Below are positions 1 through 7,018 of a stretch of DNA of 40,049 nucleotides, in pieces. The position numbers and the translations under genes are program-made. The notes beneath the pieces were generated by a model, which saw only the letters and a list, made by a program, of their open reading frames with translations, ran no database searches and was not told where the DNA came from. The first letter of the stretch is position 1, and the number at the start of each line of letters is the position of its first letter. The DNA lies in the IMG/VR virus record IMGVR_UViG_3300042261_000601, positions 1 through 40,049 of that record. One strand, 5' to 3'. Origin of the DNA: a virus.

Positions 1-1287
1 TCGATCCCTTGCTCAGTATCCCGTCGATCTGCTCGATCTTGCTTTTCGGCTTCTCCTTTTTCTCCTTCGGTGTCTCAATTTCATCCGGTGCGGTAGGCGC
101 CTGGATCTGCTCCCAATAGATCCTGCCCTGGGAGTGCTTGAGCCAGACCGTGGACGTTGGCTCCCCAGATGGTTCAGTTGCGCCGGCCCGGCTGCCGCGC
201 TTGGTGAGCATGAGGCGGAATATGCCCTGCTCAGCCTGCTCCAGGATGGCTGTGGCCCTTGTCCAGTTGGTGAGCTCGGACGATCCTAGGCCCGCATAGC
301 TATAGTCAGAGGACCGCCAGTGGGCTTTGGCCTTGGGATCTGTGCTCGGCTTGCCCGTGTGGTGCACGCAGAGCCATGCCACCCCTGTCGCCTCGCTTAT
401 CGGCCCGATCCAGTTGCGAAGGAACTGGCTGCACACCTCCTGCCTGCTAATATCAGCACCGATGAATGATAGGAGCGGGTCGAGAACAACCAGATCGGGC
501 CTGTGCGCGTCGATCAGTCGGCGGATGGACTGGGTGAACGCGAACCCCGTGTGCGTGGTATTGCGGACCGTGAGCAGGTTGGCCCTGAACCTCTCGTGCT
601 CGGCCTCGTTGTTGAATGGGTCGATGCCGATGCCTGCGACAACCCCCTGGACCATCTCGGCCAGGTCACCGATATCGTTCTCGGCCTGCACGAGCAGTAC
701 CTTCAGCGGCCGGACTGGGGTGATGCCGAATGCTGGGCGGCCGATTGCCCAGCAGGCTGCCATCTGCATCGCTAGGCTCGATTTACCGACGCCGGACGGG
801 CCCACCAGCAGGCATGATCCGCCGCGGCAGAGCCACCGCTGGCCGATGAGAGTGTTGGGATCGGTCGACGGTACGAATGCCAGCAGATCGTCGATCGTGG
901 AGACGGTGCCAAAGCCCTCGGTCTCGATCTCGCCTTGCCATGCGGACCAGGATTCAGCCCCAGTGTTGAGCGCGAGCAACTCCTGCCGGCGGTCCCCGCG
1001 GACGCAGAACGGGAGCCGGGACAATCGGCCCGGGTTCTTGTTGGCCGGATCGTTGGCAAATCCAGCATCTGCTATGTACTGGTACAGAGTCTTGACTCGC
1101 TCGTCGTACTCAGCACGGTCTGACGCATCGACCTTGACCCATGCGTGGACGCTCTTGCCACCGCTGTAGATGATCGCGGCGCATGGGAGCCTCATGCGCT
1201 CGTAGAGCCTCAGCTGCTCAGCCGGAGAGATGCCATCGTCAAATTCGACCAGGGCATGCCGGTACGCTGTCACATCGGCATCTTTAG
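1..1287. repeat. Left copy of imperfect 1287-bp terminal repeat
   Basis: Bases 1-1287 align without visible gaps to 38763-40049. There are scattered substitutions, for example seven within about 30 bases near 271-297 against 39033-39059. I judge identity to be roughly 95-97 percent but did not count every position. Both copies lie inside the primase-helicase gene and keep the frame open. The simplest reading is an assembly that closes a circular or permuted genome with reads from two strains. A real duplication or concatemer junction is possible. Confidence 0.9.
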
Positions 1288-1930
1288 TCCCACCGACTCG
1301 GTAGGGGTTGAGGGCAATGTAGATGCCGGTCTTGTCGCGGCTGCTGAATATGCCATTGGGGTCGCCCCCTGTTGTCGACAGCTTGCGCAGCCACTCCTCG
1401 CGAGAGAGGCACGGGCCGGCGCCATCAGGCTCCTCGCCATCGCCGTCGGGCTTGAGCCGGGCAGGGGAGATGCGCACACCCTCGCCTGGACGAAACACCG
1501 TCTCGATCAGCAACCGTGCGCCATCGTGTATCGGCTCGGGCAACTCATCGGTGCCGCTGAGATCGTAGACCTTTCTCACGGGCTTGGGGGTAGGCGTGGC
1601 GTTGGATGGCTTGGTAGTGTGAGTGTAGCCGGCGGAGCTCTGGTGCTTTTCCTGGTGTCTTTTGGATAGCTTGTGGCCCCGCGGCTTCTGGTGCGGGGAT
1701 CGGATTGCGTCCTCGATTTTGTGCTGCAGTTCGCGATCGGACCAGGGAGGTTGGCAGGACTGATTCCAGCCTGCCAGAACGCGGGCGGCGTCATCGGCAT
1801 CGAGAGCAAATCCGTTGACCACCTCGCACACGATCCCGAACGCTGTGTCATGTCCGTGCTGTCCGCTGATTGCCGGCGGGCATTTGGCGACGTATCGGGC
1901 AGCCTGGTCAAGGTTGCTGGGATTGCTCAT
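1..1930 (-). CDS. Primase-helicase, N-terminal 643 codons (runs off window start)
   Basis: The frame is open from an ATG at 1930 to base 1. It continues in frame as the sequence at 38762-38563, giving a 709-aa protein once the two window ends are joined. Residues 1-85 look like a primase-associated helical (PriCT-like) module ending in a PPWSDRELQHKI segment. An archaeo-eukaryotic-type primase domain follows, with EFDD at 229-232, SGGKSVHAW at 256-264 and an arginine-rich PGRLSRLP motif near 300. A RepA-like hexameric ATPase comes next, with GPSGVGKSS at 377-385. The family primes and unwinds DNA at phage or plasmid origins. The start overlaps the end of the upstream small gene. The 1287 bp at the left edge are a diverged second copy of the right end of the window. 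Confidence 0.9.
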   Translation of the reverse strand, partial: MSNPSNLDQAARYVAKCPPAISGQHGHDTAFGIVCEVVNGFALDADDAARVLAGWNQSCQPPWSDRELQHKIEDAIRSPHQKPRGHKLSKRHQEKHQSSAGYTHTTKPSNATPTPKPVRKVYDLSGTDELPEPIHDGARLLIETVFRPGEGVRISPARLKPDGDGEEPDGAGPCLSREEWLRKLSTTGGDPNGIFSSRDKTGIYIALNPYRVGGTKDADVTAYRHALVEFDDGISPAEQLRLYERMRLPCAAIIYSGGKSVHAWVKVDASDRAEYDERVKTLYQYIADAGFANDPANKNPGRLSRLPFCVRGDRRQELLALNTGAESWSAWQGEIETEGFGTVSTIDDLLAFVPSTDPNTLIGQRWLCRGGSCLLVGPSGVGKSSLAMQMAACWAIGRPAFGITPVRPLKVLLVQAENDIGDLAEMVQGVVAGIGIDPFNNEAEHERFRANLLTVRNTTHTGFAFTQSIRRLIDAHRPDLVVLDPLLSFIGADISRQEVCSQFLRNWIGPISEATGVAWLCVHHTGKPSTDPKAKAHWRSSDYSYAGLGSSELTNWTRATAILEQAEQGIFRLMLTKRGSRAGATEPSGEPTSTVWLKHSQGRIYWEQIQAPTAPDEIETPKEKKEKPKSKIEQIDGILSKGS

Positions 1931-2105
1931 TGATCTGGTCTGAGAGTGCGACTATTGCTCTGGCGAGGCAGTATATCGCGTAGTGCATCGGATCAATTCC
2001 TTTGGGCGCCTTTCCGTCGAGCGCATCGCAGGCGATTTGCGCGTTGAGCTGGCATCGGTACGCTGCCCATTCAGCTTTGGTCTTTGGCTTCGGCTTCGAT
2101 TTCAT
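1908..2105 (-). CDS. Small hypothetical protein (65 aa)
   Basis: The start chosen is the ATG at 2105, which has a GGAGAGG ribosome-binding site about 7 nt upstream. An earlier in-frame codon at 2132 is less likely. The N terminus is lysine-rich (MKSKPKPKTKAEW), followed by a helical segment with two cysteines. The gene overlaps the MazG-like gene upstream and the primase-helicase start downstream, so it is translationally coupled. No family is recognised. Confidence 0.65.
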   Translation of the reverse strand: MKSKPKPKTKAEWAAYRCQLNAQIACDALDGKAPKGIDPMHYAIYCLARAIVALSDQINEQSQQP

Positions 2106-2271
2106 GGATGATCCTCTCCAGGTACACAGCAAGATCCATAGCCTCCTCCTGCGCGTGCTTGAGCCAGCCTGCTAGCGAAATGTCTCTCCGCTCCATCGTG
2201 GTCCCATACTTCTTGCGGCCCGCGGCACGGCGCTTCCTGATTTTCGCGATTACGCGGTCTTCGGTGGTCAT
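2071..2271 (-). CDS. MazG-like / nucleotide pyrophosphohydrolase-like small protein
   Basis: A 66-aa protein with a KYG-x7-RDISLAGWLKHAQEEAMDLAVYL segment. It resembles the short MazG-like helices that many phages encode, where an E-x3-D pattern (here EEAMD) binds metal in nucleotide pyrophosphatases. It is shorter than full MazG proteins, so catalytic activity is uncertain. It overlaps the upstream HTH gene by ATGA and its neighbour below by 35 bp. The family assignment rests on motif memory only. Confidence 0.6.
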   Translation of the reverse strand: MTTEDRVIAKIRKRRAAGRKKYGTTMERRDISLAGWLKHAQEEAMDLAVYLERIIHEIEAEAKDQS

Positions 2272-2438
2272 GTCAGTCCCATTTCCTTCGCGTGTTGTTT
2301 CATTCCGTCCCTGATGCGACGGAACGCTCTGCGCTCGGCCTGGTGTACCGCCTGGCGCGAGATGCCAAGGATCTTGCTGACCTGTGTGCTGGTGCGGATT
2401 TGGAGCAGGCCGAAGCGTTTGAAGCTGTCGGATCTCAT
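2268..2438 (-). CDS. Sigma-70 region-4-like HTH protein (56 aa)
   Basis: The start is the ATG at 2438, with a strong GGAGGAGGGG site directly upstream. It overlaps the preceding stop as ATGA. The sequence holds SKILGISRQAVHQAERRAFRRIR, the pattern of a sigma-70 region 4 helix-turn-helix without the rest of a sigma factor. It is probably a DNA-binding regulator or anti-sigma/sigma-appropriation factor. A longer frame to 2603 exists, but its extension is glycine/arginine-rich and looks non-coding. Confidence 0.75.
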   Translation of the reverse strand: MRSDSFKRFGLLQIRTSTQVSKILGISRQAVHQAERRAFRRIRDGMKQHAKEMGLT

Positions 2439-2566
2439 TTCCCCTCCTCCGCCTCCCGAGCCAACTCGAGGAGCCGCGCCGCGATCTCGCGAGCCTCGGC
2501 TGGTGTCAGCGTCACCCTGGCGTATTCGTCGCTTGGACTGGGGATTAACGATTTGAGTGTGAGCAA
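2435..2566 (-). CDS. Small hypothetical protein (43 aa, TTG start)
   Basis: The frame ends DEYARVTLTPAEAREIAARLLELAREAEEGK: a short strand followed by one long amphipathic helix, as seen in many tiny phage proteins of unknown role. I place the start at a TTG at 2566 because GGAG lies 8 nt upstream. GTG and ATG codons at 2644 and 2641 lack such a site. Its stop overlaps the HTH gene start (ATGA). Confidence 0.55.
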   Translation of the reverse strand: MLTLKSLIPSPSDEYARVTLTPAEAREIAARLLELAREAEEGK

Positions 2567-2656
2567 TACTAGTTCTCCGCTTAGTGATCGCTTTGCTCCC
2601 CATGCCTGGGCCTGGGGGTGAGTCGAGAGCATTCGTGTCATCACAGTGTCGTCAAT

Positions 2657-2992
2657 TCACGCACCCCGAGCCGCTGAATTCGAAACCGGCCCAGGGTGCG
2701 ATCCCGGGTCCAACCGGGAAAGCTGCTCATCAACCACAGCGTCAAATGCGTTGCCGTCAATCGTGCCCCACTTGATGTCCGCAAACTGAAGCGGCCGCAG
2801 TCTCTTGACGTGTGCGTATCGGGCACGGTCCATCTCCCACAGATGCCGCTCGTTGCGCGCCTCCCGCAACTCGACGTTGAGCCGCTGGATCTCGTTGAGT
2901 TGCTCTGTGCATCGGTGCCCAAGGCAGTTGAGGCAAAGTCCGTGCCGCAGATTGCTCGGAGATGCTGAGGTGTTACAGGTTGTGCAGTTCAT
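2657..2992 (-). CDS. Zinc-ribbon protein with MNCTTCNT N terminus (111 aa)
   Basis: The ATG at 2992 overlaps the preceding stop (ATGA). The N terminus has paired CxxC motifs (CTTC and CLNC about 16 residues apart), which could bind one zinc. A predicted coiled coil (LNEIQRLNVELREARNERHLWEMDRARY) follows, then a WGTIDGNAFDAVVDEQL segment. The N terminus is almost the same as that of the protein at 3156-3506, so the two share a zinc-ribbon cassette. Function unknown. Confidence 0.75.
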   Translation of the reverse strand: MNCTTCNTSASPSNLRHGLCLNCLGHRCTEQLNEIQRLNVELREARNERHLWEMDRARYAHVKRLRPLQFADIKWGTIDGNAFDAVVDEQLSRLDPGSHPGPVSNSAARGA

Positions 2993-3159
2993 GATCGTTT
3001 CCATTTCACGTTCGGAGTATGCCAGATGTGCCGACATTGCCATGCCCAGCACATCCACCGGGTTTCTCTCCCGCGATTTTCATTTCTGGAAATGACTACA
3101 CCATGGCATCCGCATACCGGACAGCGGGCGCTTGGTGGCTTAGTTCCATGCGGCTTCAC
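2989..3159 (-). CDS. Small zinc-finger protein (56 aa, GTG start)
   Basis: The GTG at 3159 overlaps the preceding stop as GTGA. The protein has CPVCGC near residues 13-18 and a second Cys/His cluster, CWAWQCRHIWH, near 37-47. This is reminiscent of short phage zinc-binding activators such as Ogr, but too divergent to name. A much longer frame upstream lies over the neighbouring gene and is rejected. Confidence 0.6.
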   Translation of the reverse strand: MKPHGTKPPSARCPVCGCHGVVISRNENRGRETRWMCWAWQCRHIWHTPNVKWKRS

Positions 3160-3506
3160 CTTTTCACCTCGATCTTGCGACCGCAGAACGGGCAGCAGAC
3201 CCACGATAAGATGTGACTCTCGCGACAAGAGAACACCCGACACCCGCATGCGTAAAAACCAAGGCCAATTGACTCGTTCCACACGCACCGTTCGCTCTCG
3301 CACTTCTCCGCCGCAGAGAGCAACTCGTCGTAGTGGTCTAGGGCCTTGGGACGCGCAATGGTCCCACGCAGGATGTTCACCCACACGGCTTCGGGGTCGG
3401 TGATTACAGCCCTGATCTCGTCCAACGCCTTGCCTACGCACCTCAGGCACTGGCCGTTGTGCAGTTCGTGGGCTGGGTACGGGGTGTTACAGGTTGTGCA
3501 GTTCAT
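3156..3506 (-). CDS. Zinc-ribbon protein, MNCTTCNT paralogue (116 aa)
   Basis: The start at 3506 overlaps the upstream stop (ATGA). An N-terminal zinc ribbon (CTTC...CLRC) matches the protein at 2657-2992. The C-terminal half differs and carries a second cysteine cluster: C-x-C, a single Cys, then CCPFCGRKI near the end. These may be two zinc sites. Function unknown. Confidence 0.75.
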   Translation of the reverse strand: MNCTTCNTPYPAHELHNGQCLRCVGKALDEIRAVITDPEAVWVNILRGTIARPKALDHYDELLSAAEKCESERCVWNESIGLGFYACGCRVFSCRESHILSWVCCPFCGRKIEVKR

Positions 3507-3910
3507 TGGTCGTTCGGCGTCCACATCTCGCACTTTCCATGATCGGACGCTTCATAAACGAAGCGGTGTTTCGCCGCCGTTGTTCCGTTTGGAGGAAGTT
3601 CAGTCGTTATAGGCGCTAGGCACACCGTCTGTCTTACAATGCCACGCACGCCTTTGAGTGCTCCAAAGTGGATGCAATATTTACAACACCGAACAGGATG
3701 ATCGACTGGAAGAATCTCGTTCACCGTTTTCACCTTGCCGCGTCCGCCGCATTGGCGACAACAGCCAGGCACGCAGAAGTCCACCCATTCCCATCCATCG
3801 CCCAGACAGTTCGGGCACTTGCGCCATGTCCATCGCGGTGGACGCCGAACCATGCGCTTAAGCGAACTACTCCCCGCAACGCTGGTGTTCGGTTTACCTG
3901 TTGTCTTCAT
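3503..3910 (-). CDS. Cysteine-rich protein with DnaJ-type zinc knuckle (135 aa)
   Basis: Residues around 30-60 read CPNCLGDGWEW...CRQCGGRGKV, two CxxCxGxG knuckles like the DnaJ zinc centre. A second cluster (CCKYC...C) lies in the middle and one Cys near the C terminus. The ATG at 3910 is used. A TTG at 3919 is an alternative, closer to a GGTGA. It lies third in a run of small zinc-binding genes. Role unknown, probably protein or nucleic-acid binding. Confidence 0.7.
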   Translation of the reverse strand: MKTTGKPNTSVAGSSSLKRMVRRPPRWTWRKCPNCLGDGWEWVDFCVPGCCRQCGGRGKVKTVNEILPVDHPVRCCKYCIHFGALKGVRGIVRQTVCLAPITTELPPNGTTAAKHRFVYEASDHGKCEMWTPNDQ

Positions 3911-4025
3911 GACAATCAATTTTCACCGGCATTTTGCCAATGATCTCAGCAAGCTTCTCCAGCAACTGCACAGCCTCGTCACGGTCCAGAAACAGCCATA
4001 TCTTGTTGGCGTTGCGGTCATTCAA
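3894..4025 (-). CDS. Very small protein (43 aa, TTG start)
   Basis: An open frame runs from a TTG at 4025 to a TAA at 3894 and overlaps both neighbours by a few bases, which fits this tightly coupled operon. The product begins MNDRNANKIWLFLDRDEAVQ and continues with an amphipathic helix. AGGGAG lies a few bases upstream of the TTG. Without it, the 107-bp gap between the flanking genes would be unusual for this operon. Confidence 0.55.
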   Translation of the reverse strand: MNDRNANKIWLFLDRDEAVQLLEKLAEIIGKMPVKIDCHEDNR

Positions 4026-4437
4026 ACATCTCCCTCGCCTGCTCCCGCGTTACCATCACCGTCTCACCAGTCGGATCGCACTGAAAAGCCTCGTACTCGG
4101 CGCAAACAGCGTCAGCAAACGCCTTCGCAGCCTTACGCATCGCTTCTGTTGGCTCGGTCACATCGCCTTCCGAGTCTCCGAATTCCGAGTCCAGATCGGA
4201 GACCATGTCATCCAGAGCATTGTCGGCGAGACGTTGGGCGTGACTGGTATGGTCCATGCGCCGGAAAACCAGCACCGTCATCGGCCACTCCATTCTGTCG
4301 GCAATCACGTCGAATTCCTCACCAGCATGGCAACAGTTTTCCTCCAACACTCGGTCCACAACATTTTCAACCTCATCTTCCAACCGATCCCACTCGCTCA
4401 ACCCGTAGTACCGTTCTGATTGCGTCGCGTCGATCAT
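4018..4437 (-). CDS. Acidic hypothetical protein (139 aa)
   Basis: The start overlaps the VRR-NUC stop (ATGA). The protein is strongly acidic, with a DLDSEFGDSEGDVTEPTE stretch in the middle and a helical C terminus. No motif is recognised. The charge suggests a partner-binding or DNA-mimic role, but that is inference from composition only. Confidence 0.7.
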   Translation of the reverse strand: MIDATQSERYYGLSEWDRLEDEVENVVDRVLEENCCHAGEEFDVIADRMEWPMTVLVFRRMDHTSHAQRLADNALDDMVSDLDSEFGDSEGDVTEPTEAMRKAAKAFADAVCAEYEAFQCDPTGETVMVTREQAREMFE

Positions 4438-4805
4438 ACAGCCTCCATAAACTCTCGCAGGCTGCGGACCACCACGTACGCATGCCCGAGCCTCTCCAGG
4501 CGCGCCTTGACGGCTTCCTGCTCGCTGGTGAGCTTGCCGGTGCGGGTCTTACACTCGACCCACAGCACCCGGCCCCCGTCCATCGCGATAACGAAGTCGG
4601 GGACGCCGAGTGCGGTGGTTGTGGGGCGATCCATGCGTGAGTGCACGACGTACCATCGGCGCTGGGTGCAGGCGTCCAGGATCTGGTCGTGCAGGTCACG
4701 CTCGCGCTCGGTCGATTTGCCGGCGGCCGGCGACGGGCTGAACAGGTGGGGGTTGAGCCTGAGAAACTCCGGGCTGCCGCCTATTATGTCTGATAGTGTT
4801 TTCAT
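4434..4805 (-). CDS. VRR-NUC domain nuclease
   Basis: A 123-aa protein with GVPDFVI near 67-73 and LWVECKTRTGKLT near 81-93. It has the PD-(D/E)xK core (Asp70, Glu84, Lys86) of stand-alone viral VRR-NUC nucleases, which cut branched or structured DNA. The family is common in phage replication operons as a Holliday-junction-type resolvase or processing nuclease. The 5' leader carries the first hairpin of the repeat array, and no clear Shine-Dalgarno is visible before the ATG. Confidence 0.88.
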   Translation of the reverse strand: MKTLSDIIGGSPEFLRLNPHLFSPSPAAGKSTERERDLHDQILDACTQRRWYVVHSRMDRPTTTALGVPDFVIAMDGGRVLWVECKTRTGKLTSEQEAVKARLERLGHAYVVVRSLREFMEAV

Positions 4806-4824
4806 TCTGTGCTATTCACGAAAG

Positions 4825-5542
4825 CTTCGGGCGGACTGCCGCCCGTGTTGTTGCCCCGCCCCGCCGCGCCAGGCCATGCCCTGCCTGGCCTTGCCGAAAT
4901 CTTCTCCCCCTTTCGGGGGAGTGTTGTTGCCAAGCCGCGCCATGCCTTGCCTTGCCCCAGCCCCGCCCCGCCGAAATCTTCTCCCCTCGAGGGGGAGTGT
5001 TGTTGCCACGCCCGGCCTGGCCTCGCCAGGCCATGCCTTGCCTCGCCAGGCCCCGCCGAAATCTTCTCCCCTCGAGGGGGAGTGTTGTTGCCGCGCCCAT
5101 GCCCCGCCTCGCCTCGCCTCGCCAAGCCCGGCCGAGCCGAAATCTTCTCCGGGGTTTGACCCCCGGAGTGTTGTTGCCAAGCCCCGCCATGCCCAGCCTC
5201 GCCTCGCCAAGCCCGGCCGAGCCGAAATCTTCTCCCCTCGAGGGGGAGTGTTGGTGCCAAGCCCATGCCCAGCCGCGCCGGGCCTCGCCTGGCCTGGCCT
5301 TGCCAAAATCTTCTCCCCTCGAGGGGGAGTGTTGTTGCCGCGCCCATGCCACGCCTCGCCTCGCCTCGCCTCGCCGAGCCGAAATCTTCTCCCCTCGAGG
5401 GGGAGTGTTGTTGCCAAGCCCCGCCATGCCCAGCCTAGCCCCGCCTGGCCGCGCCGAAATCTTCTCCCCTCGAGGGGGAGTGTTGGTGCCTCGCCCAGCC
5501 ACGCACCGCCACGCACCGCCTTGCCAAGCCCGGCCGAGCCAA
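4825..5542. repeat. Array of nine hairpins separated by (NNGCC)n pentamers
   Basis: Each unit has a left flank GAAATCTT (GAAAGCTT in the first), a stem-loop, a right flank TGTTG(T/G)TGCC, and about 8-11 copies of the degenerate pentamer NNGCC. Hairpins start at 4828, 4904, 4981, 5066, 5147, 5232, 5313, 5389 and 5464, roughly 76-86 bp apart. Most stems are CTCCCC-TCGAG-GGGGAG. Others are CTCCCCC-TTTC-GGGGGAG (4904), CTCCGGGG-TTTGAC-CCCCGGAG (5147) and CGGGCGG-ACTG-CCGCCCG (4828). Both arms change together, so structure rather than sequence is kept. The array fills the gap between two minus-strand genes and would be transcribed as (GGCNN)n RNA. Confidence 0.92.
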
Positions 5543-5545
5543 AAA

Positions 5546-6055
5546 TCACTTGAGCAGTTTGGGTGCATTTTTCTCGACCCACTTGCCGATTGACTGCTCA
5601 CGCCGCAGCAACACTAGACGCGTGCTGGCGATGCGGAGTGCAGATTCCATTTTGCTCTTGTCAGCGTCTGAGAGGTTGGCGTCTTTGTTGGCCAGCGTCA
5701 GAGCACGAATGTTGACCGATCGCCGGGCGTAACGGTTCATCTTGCCCTCGAACATTCTGGCGACACCCTCATGCTCGCTGGCGGCAGGAATGACCCACTG
5801 TTCGACCCTCTTTTTCTCGTTCTCCAGGTCGATGGTTTGCGCTCGCAGGTAGTATCCATCCTCGGCTTCCATCGCGGCGCGAAGATCCATCATGCCGAAG
5901 GCGAAGTCGGCGGTGTCGCGTTTTGCTGCGAGGAGCTTCTCGAAGAACGGGGTATCCCAGGTTGCTCCGTACCCGTACGTTTCCTGTGCGCGCATGGTTG
6001 CGATAGCGACGCGCCACGGTGTTTCCTTGGTTATCTCAGATATGTCGTTTGTCAT
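5546..6055 (-). CDS. Conserved phage protein of unknown function (169 aa)
   Basis: The ATG at 6055 follows GGGAAGGATC, a good ribosome-binding site. The upstream frame runs through the repeat array and is not coding. The protein is helical, rich in arginine/lysine toward the C terminus, and ends KNAPKLLK. From memory it resembles replication-region phage proteins without assigned function. It is flanked on both sides by hairpin/NNGCC repeats, one hairpin lying about 20 nt before its start codon and the array beginning right after its stop. Confidence 0.75.
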   Translation of the reverse strand: MTNDISEITKETPWRVAIATMRAQETYGYGATWDTPFFEKLLAAKRDTADFAFGMMDLRAAMEAEDGYYLRAQTIDLENEKKRVEQWVIPAASEHEGVARMFEGKMNRYARRSVNIRALTLANKDANLSDADKSKMESALRIASTRLVLLRREQSIGKWVEKNAPKLLK

Positions 6056-6065
6056 TTTGATCCTT

Positions 6066-6430
6066 CCCAAATCTTCTCCCCCTTTCGGGGGAGTGTTGTT
6101 GCCCCGCCAGGCCCAGCCGAGCCGAGCCAAGCCAAGCCAAGCCCCGCCCTGCCAAAATCTTCTCCCCTCGAGGGGGAGTGTTGTTGCCTTGCCCATGCCC
6201 GGCCGCGCCGGGACTTGCCGCGCCGTGCCCCTCCGCGAAAGCTAACTGCTGCGGACCCGAAGATCCGCAGTGTGTTAGATGTCGCCCAGACTTGCATCGC
6301 ATTGCCCCACCGCTGCCATTGCTTGCCATTCCAGACCCGACCTTGAAAGCTTCTCCCCCATCGCTGGGGGAGTGTTGTTGCCACGCCCCGCCTCGCCCGG
6401 CCATGCCTGGCCCAGCCAGGCCTCGCCGAA
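6066..6430. repeat. Second hairpin/(NNGCC)n array, three units
   Basis: Hairpins of the same family start at 6076 (CTCCCCC-TTTC-GGGGGAG), 6162 (CTCCCC-TCGAG-GGGGAG) and 6353 (CTCCCCCA-TCGC-TGGGGGAG). Each is followed by TGTTGTTGCC and NNGCC pentamers. A 110-bp stretch at 6235-6345 lacks the pentamers and holds an inverted repeat, CTGCGGA...TCCGCAG (6249-6270), with no convincing gene. The array ends immediately at the stop codon of the gene at 6433-7017. Confidence 0.9.
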
Positions 6431-6432
6431 AA

Positions 6433-7017
6433 TCACTCGCTCACAGTCTCGACCGTGAACCGCCCGAACTTGGGACGCCAGTCCCCGAGCCCGATCAGCG
6501 CCCCGGCATCGACCATCGCCTTCACAAGGTTCTTCTCGTTGATGATGCTCTCATCATATTCAAGAGTGAACGTGAGCAACCACCCGGTCGGAAACATCGG
6601 ACGAATCCGAATGATGCGCGATTGCTGCACCGCAACCCCCTTGCGCAGCGTGAATCGCGGGTCCTGCTGGAGCTTGCGCTTGTCCCGCGGGCCTTCGTAC
6701 TCCAGCCTGACTTGAGCATCCGAGCAGAACACCGCGGCCTGCACGTCCTTCCCGATGCGGGACTTCTGCGCTCCGAGTTGGATACACCGCTCGATGTTGT
6801 CGGAGGGAATCACAGGGCCGATAGCGTCGTCCCAGTACAGCCCAGCCTCCCACTCCAGCCTGTCACGCTCCTCATAGTCGGAGTCCGTGAGCTTCTTAGA
6901 GCCCTTGCTGGTGATCTCCTTGATCCGCCGCACCGTCGGGTTGGTGGGGTCTGCCATGAGCCCGTTGTGCATTACGATCGGCCTGATCCCGGTCCATGTG
7001 GTGGCGATGGTTTTCAT
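6433..7017 (-). CDS. Conserved phage protein, possible RAMP/Cas7-like fold (194 aa)
   Basis: The start is the ATG at 7017, two bases after the upstream stop (TGACATG). The sequence begins with a strand and GIRPIVMHNGLMADP. It has a central LEYEGPRDKRKL segment, then SRIIRIRPMF, and ends IGLGDWRPKFGRF. That layout resembles a phage family I recall as unannotated. The glycine-rich GLGDWRPKFGRF end is reminiscent of RAMP proteins, which is inference only. It lies next to the helicase and nuclease genes, so a nucleic-acid-binding role is plausible. Confidence 0.65.
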   Translation of the reverse strand: MKTIATTWTGIRPIVMHNGLMADPTNPTVRRIKEITSKGSKKLTDSDYEERDRLEWEAGLYWDDAIGPVIPSDNIERCIQLGAQKSRIGKDVQAAVFCSDAQVRLEYEGPRDKRKLQQDPRFTLRKGVAVQQSRIIRIRPMFPTGWLLTFTLEYDESIINEKNLVKAMVDAGALIGLGDWRPKFGRFTVETVSE

Positions 7018-7018
7018 G

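Noticed and set aside
2989-3450. 153-codon frame
   Set aside because: Only its last 56 codons are protein-like; the rest lies over the neighbouring zinc-ribbon gene.
4825-5542. CRISPR array
   Set aside because: Repeats are regularly spaced, but the spacers are low-complexity NNGCC pentamers, the repeats vary in both arms, and there are no cas genes.
4420-5553. Plus-strand frame over the repeats and VRR-NUC
   Set aside because: Antisense to recognisable minus-strand genes; codon pattern and translation are not protein-like.
4802-5601. Long open frames across the repeat array on both strands
   Set aside because: They follow from the stop-free NNGCC pattern, give repetitive proline/arginine/glycine translations in all frames, and no start site fits.
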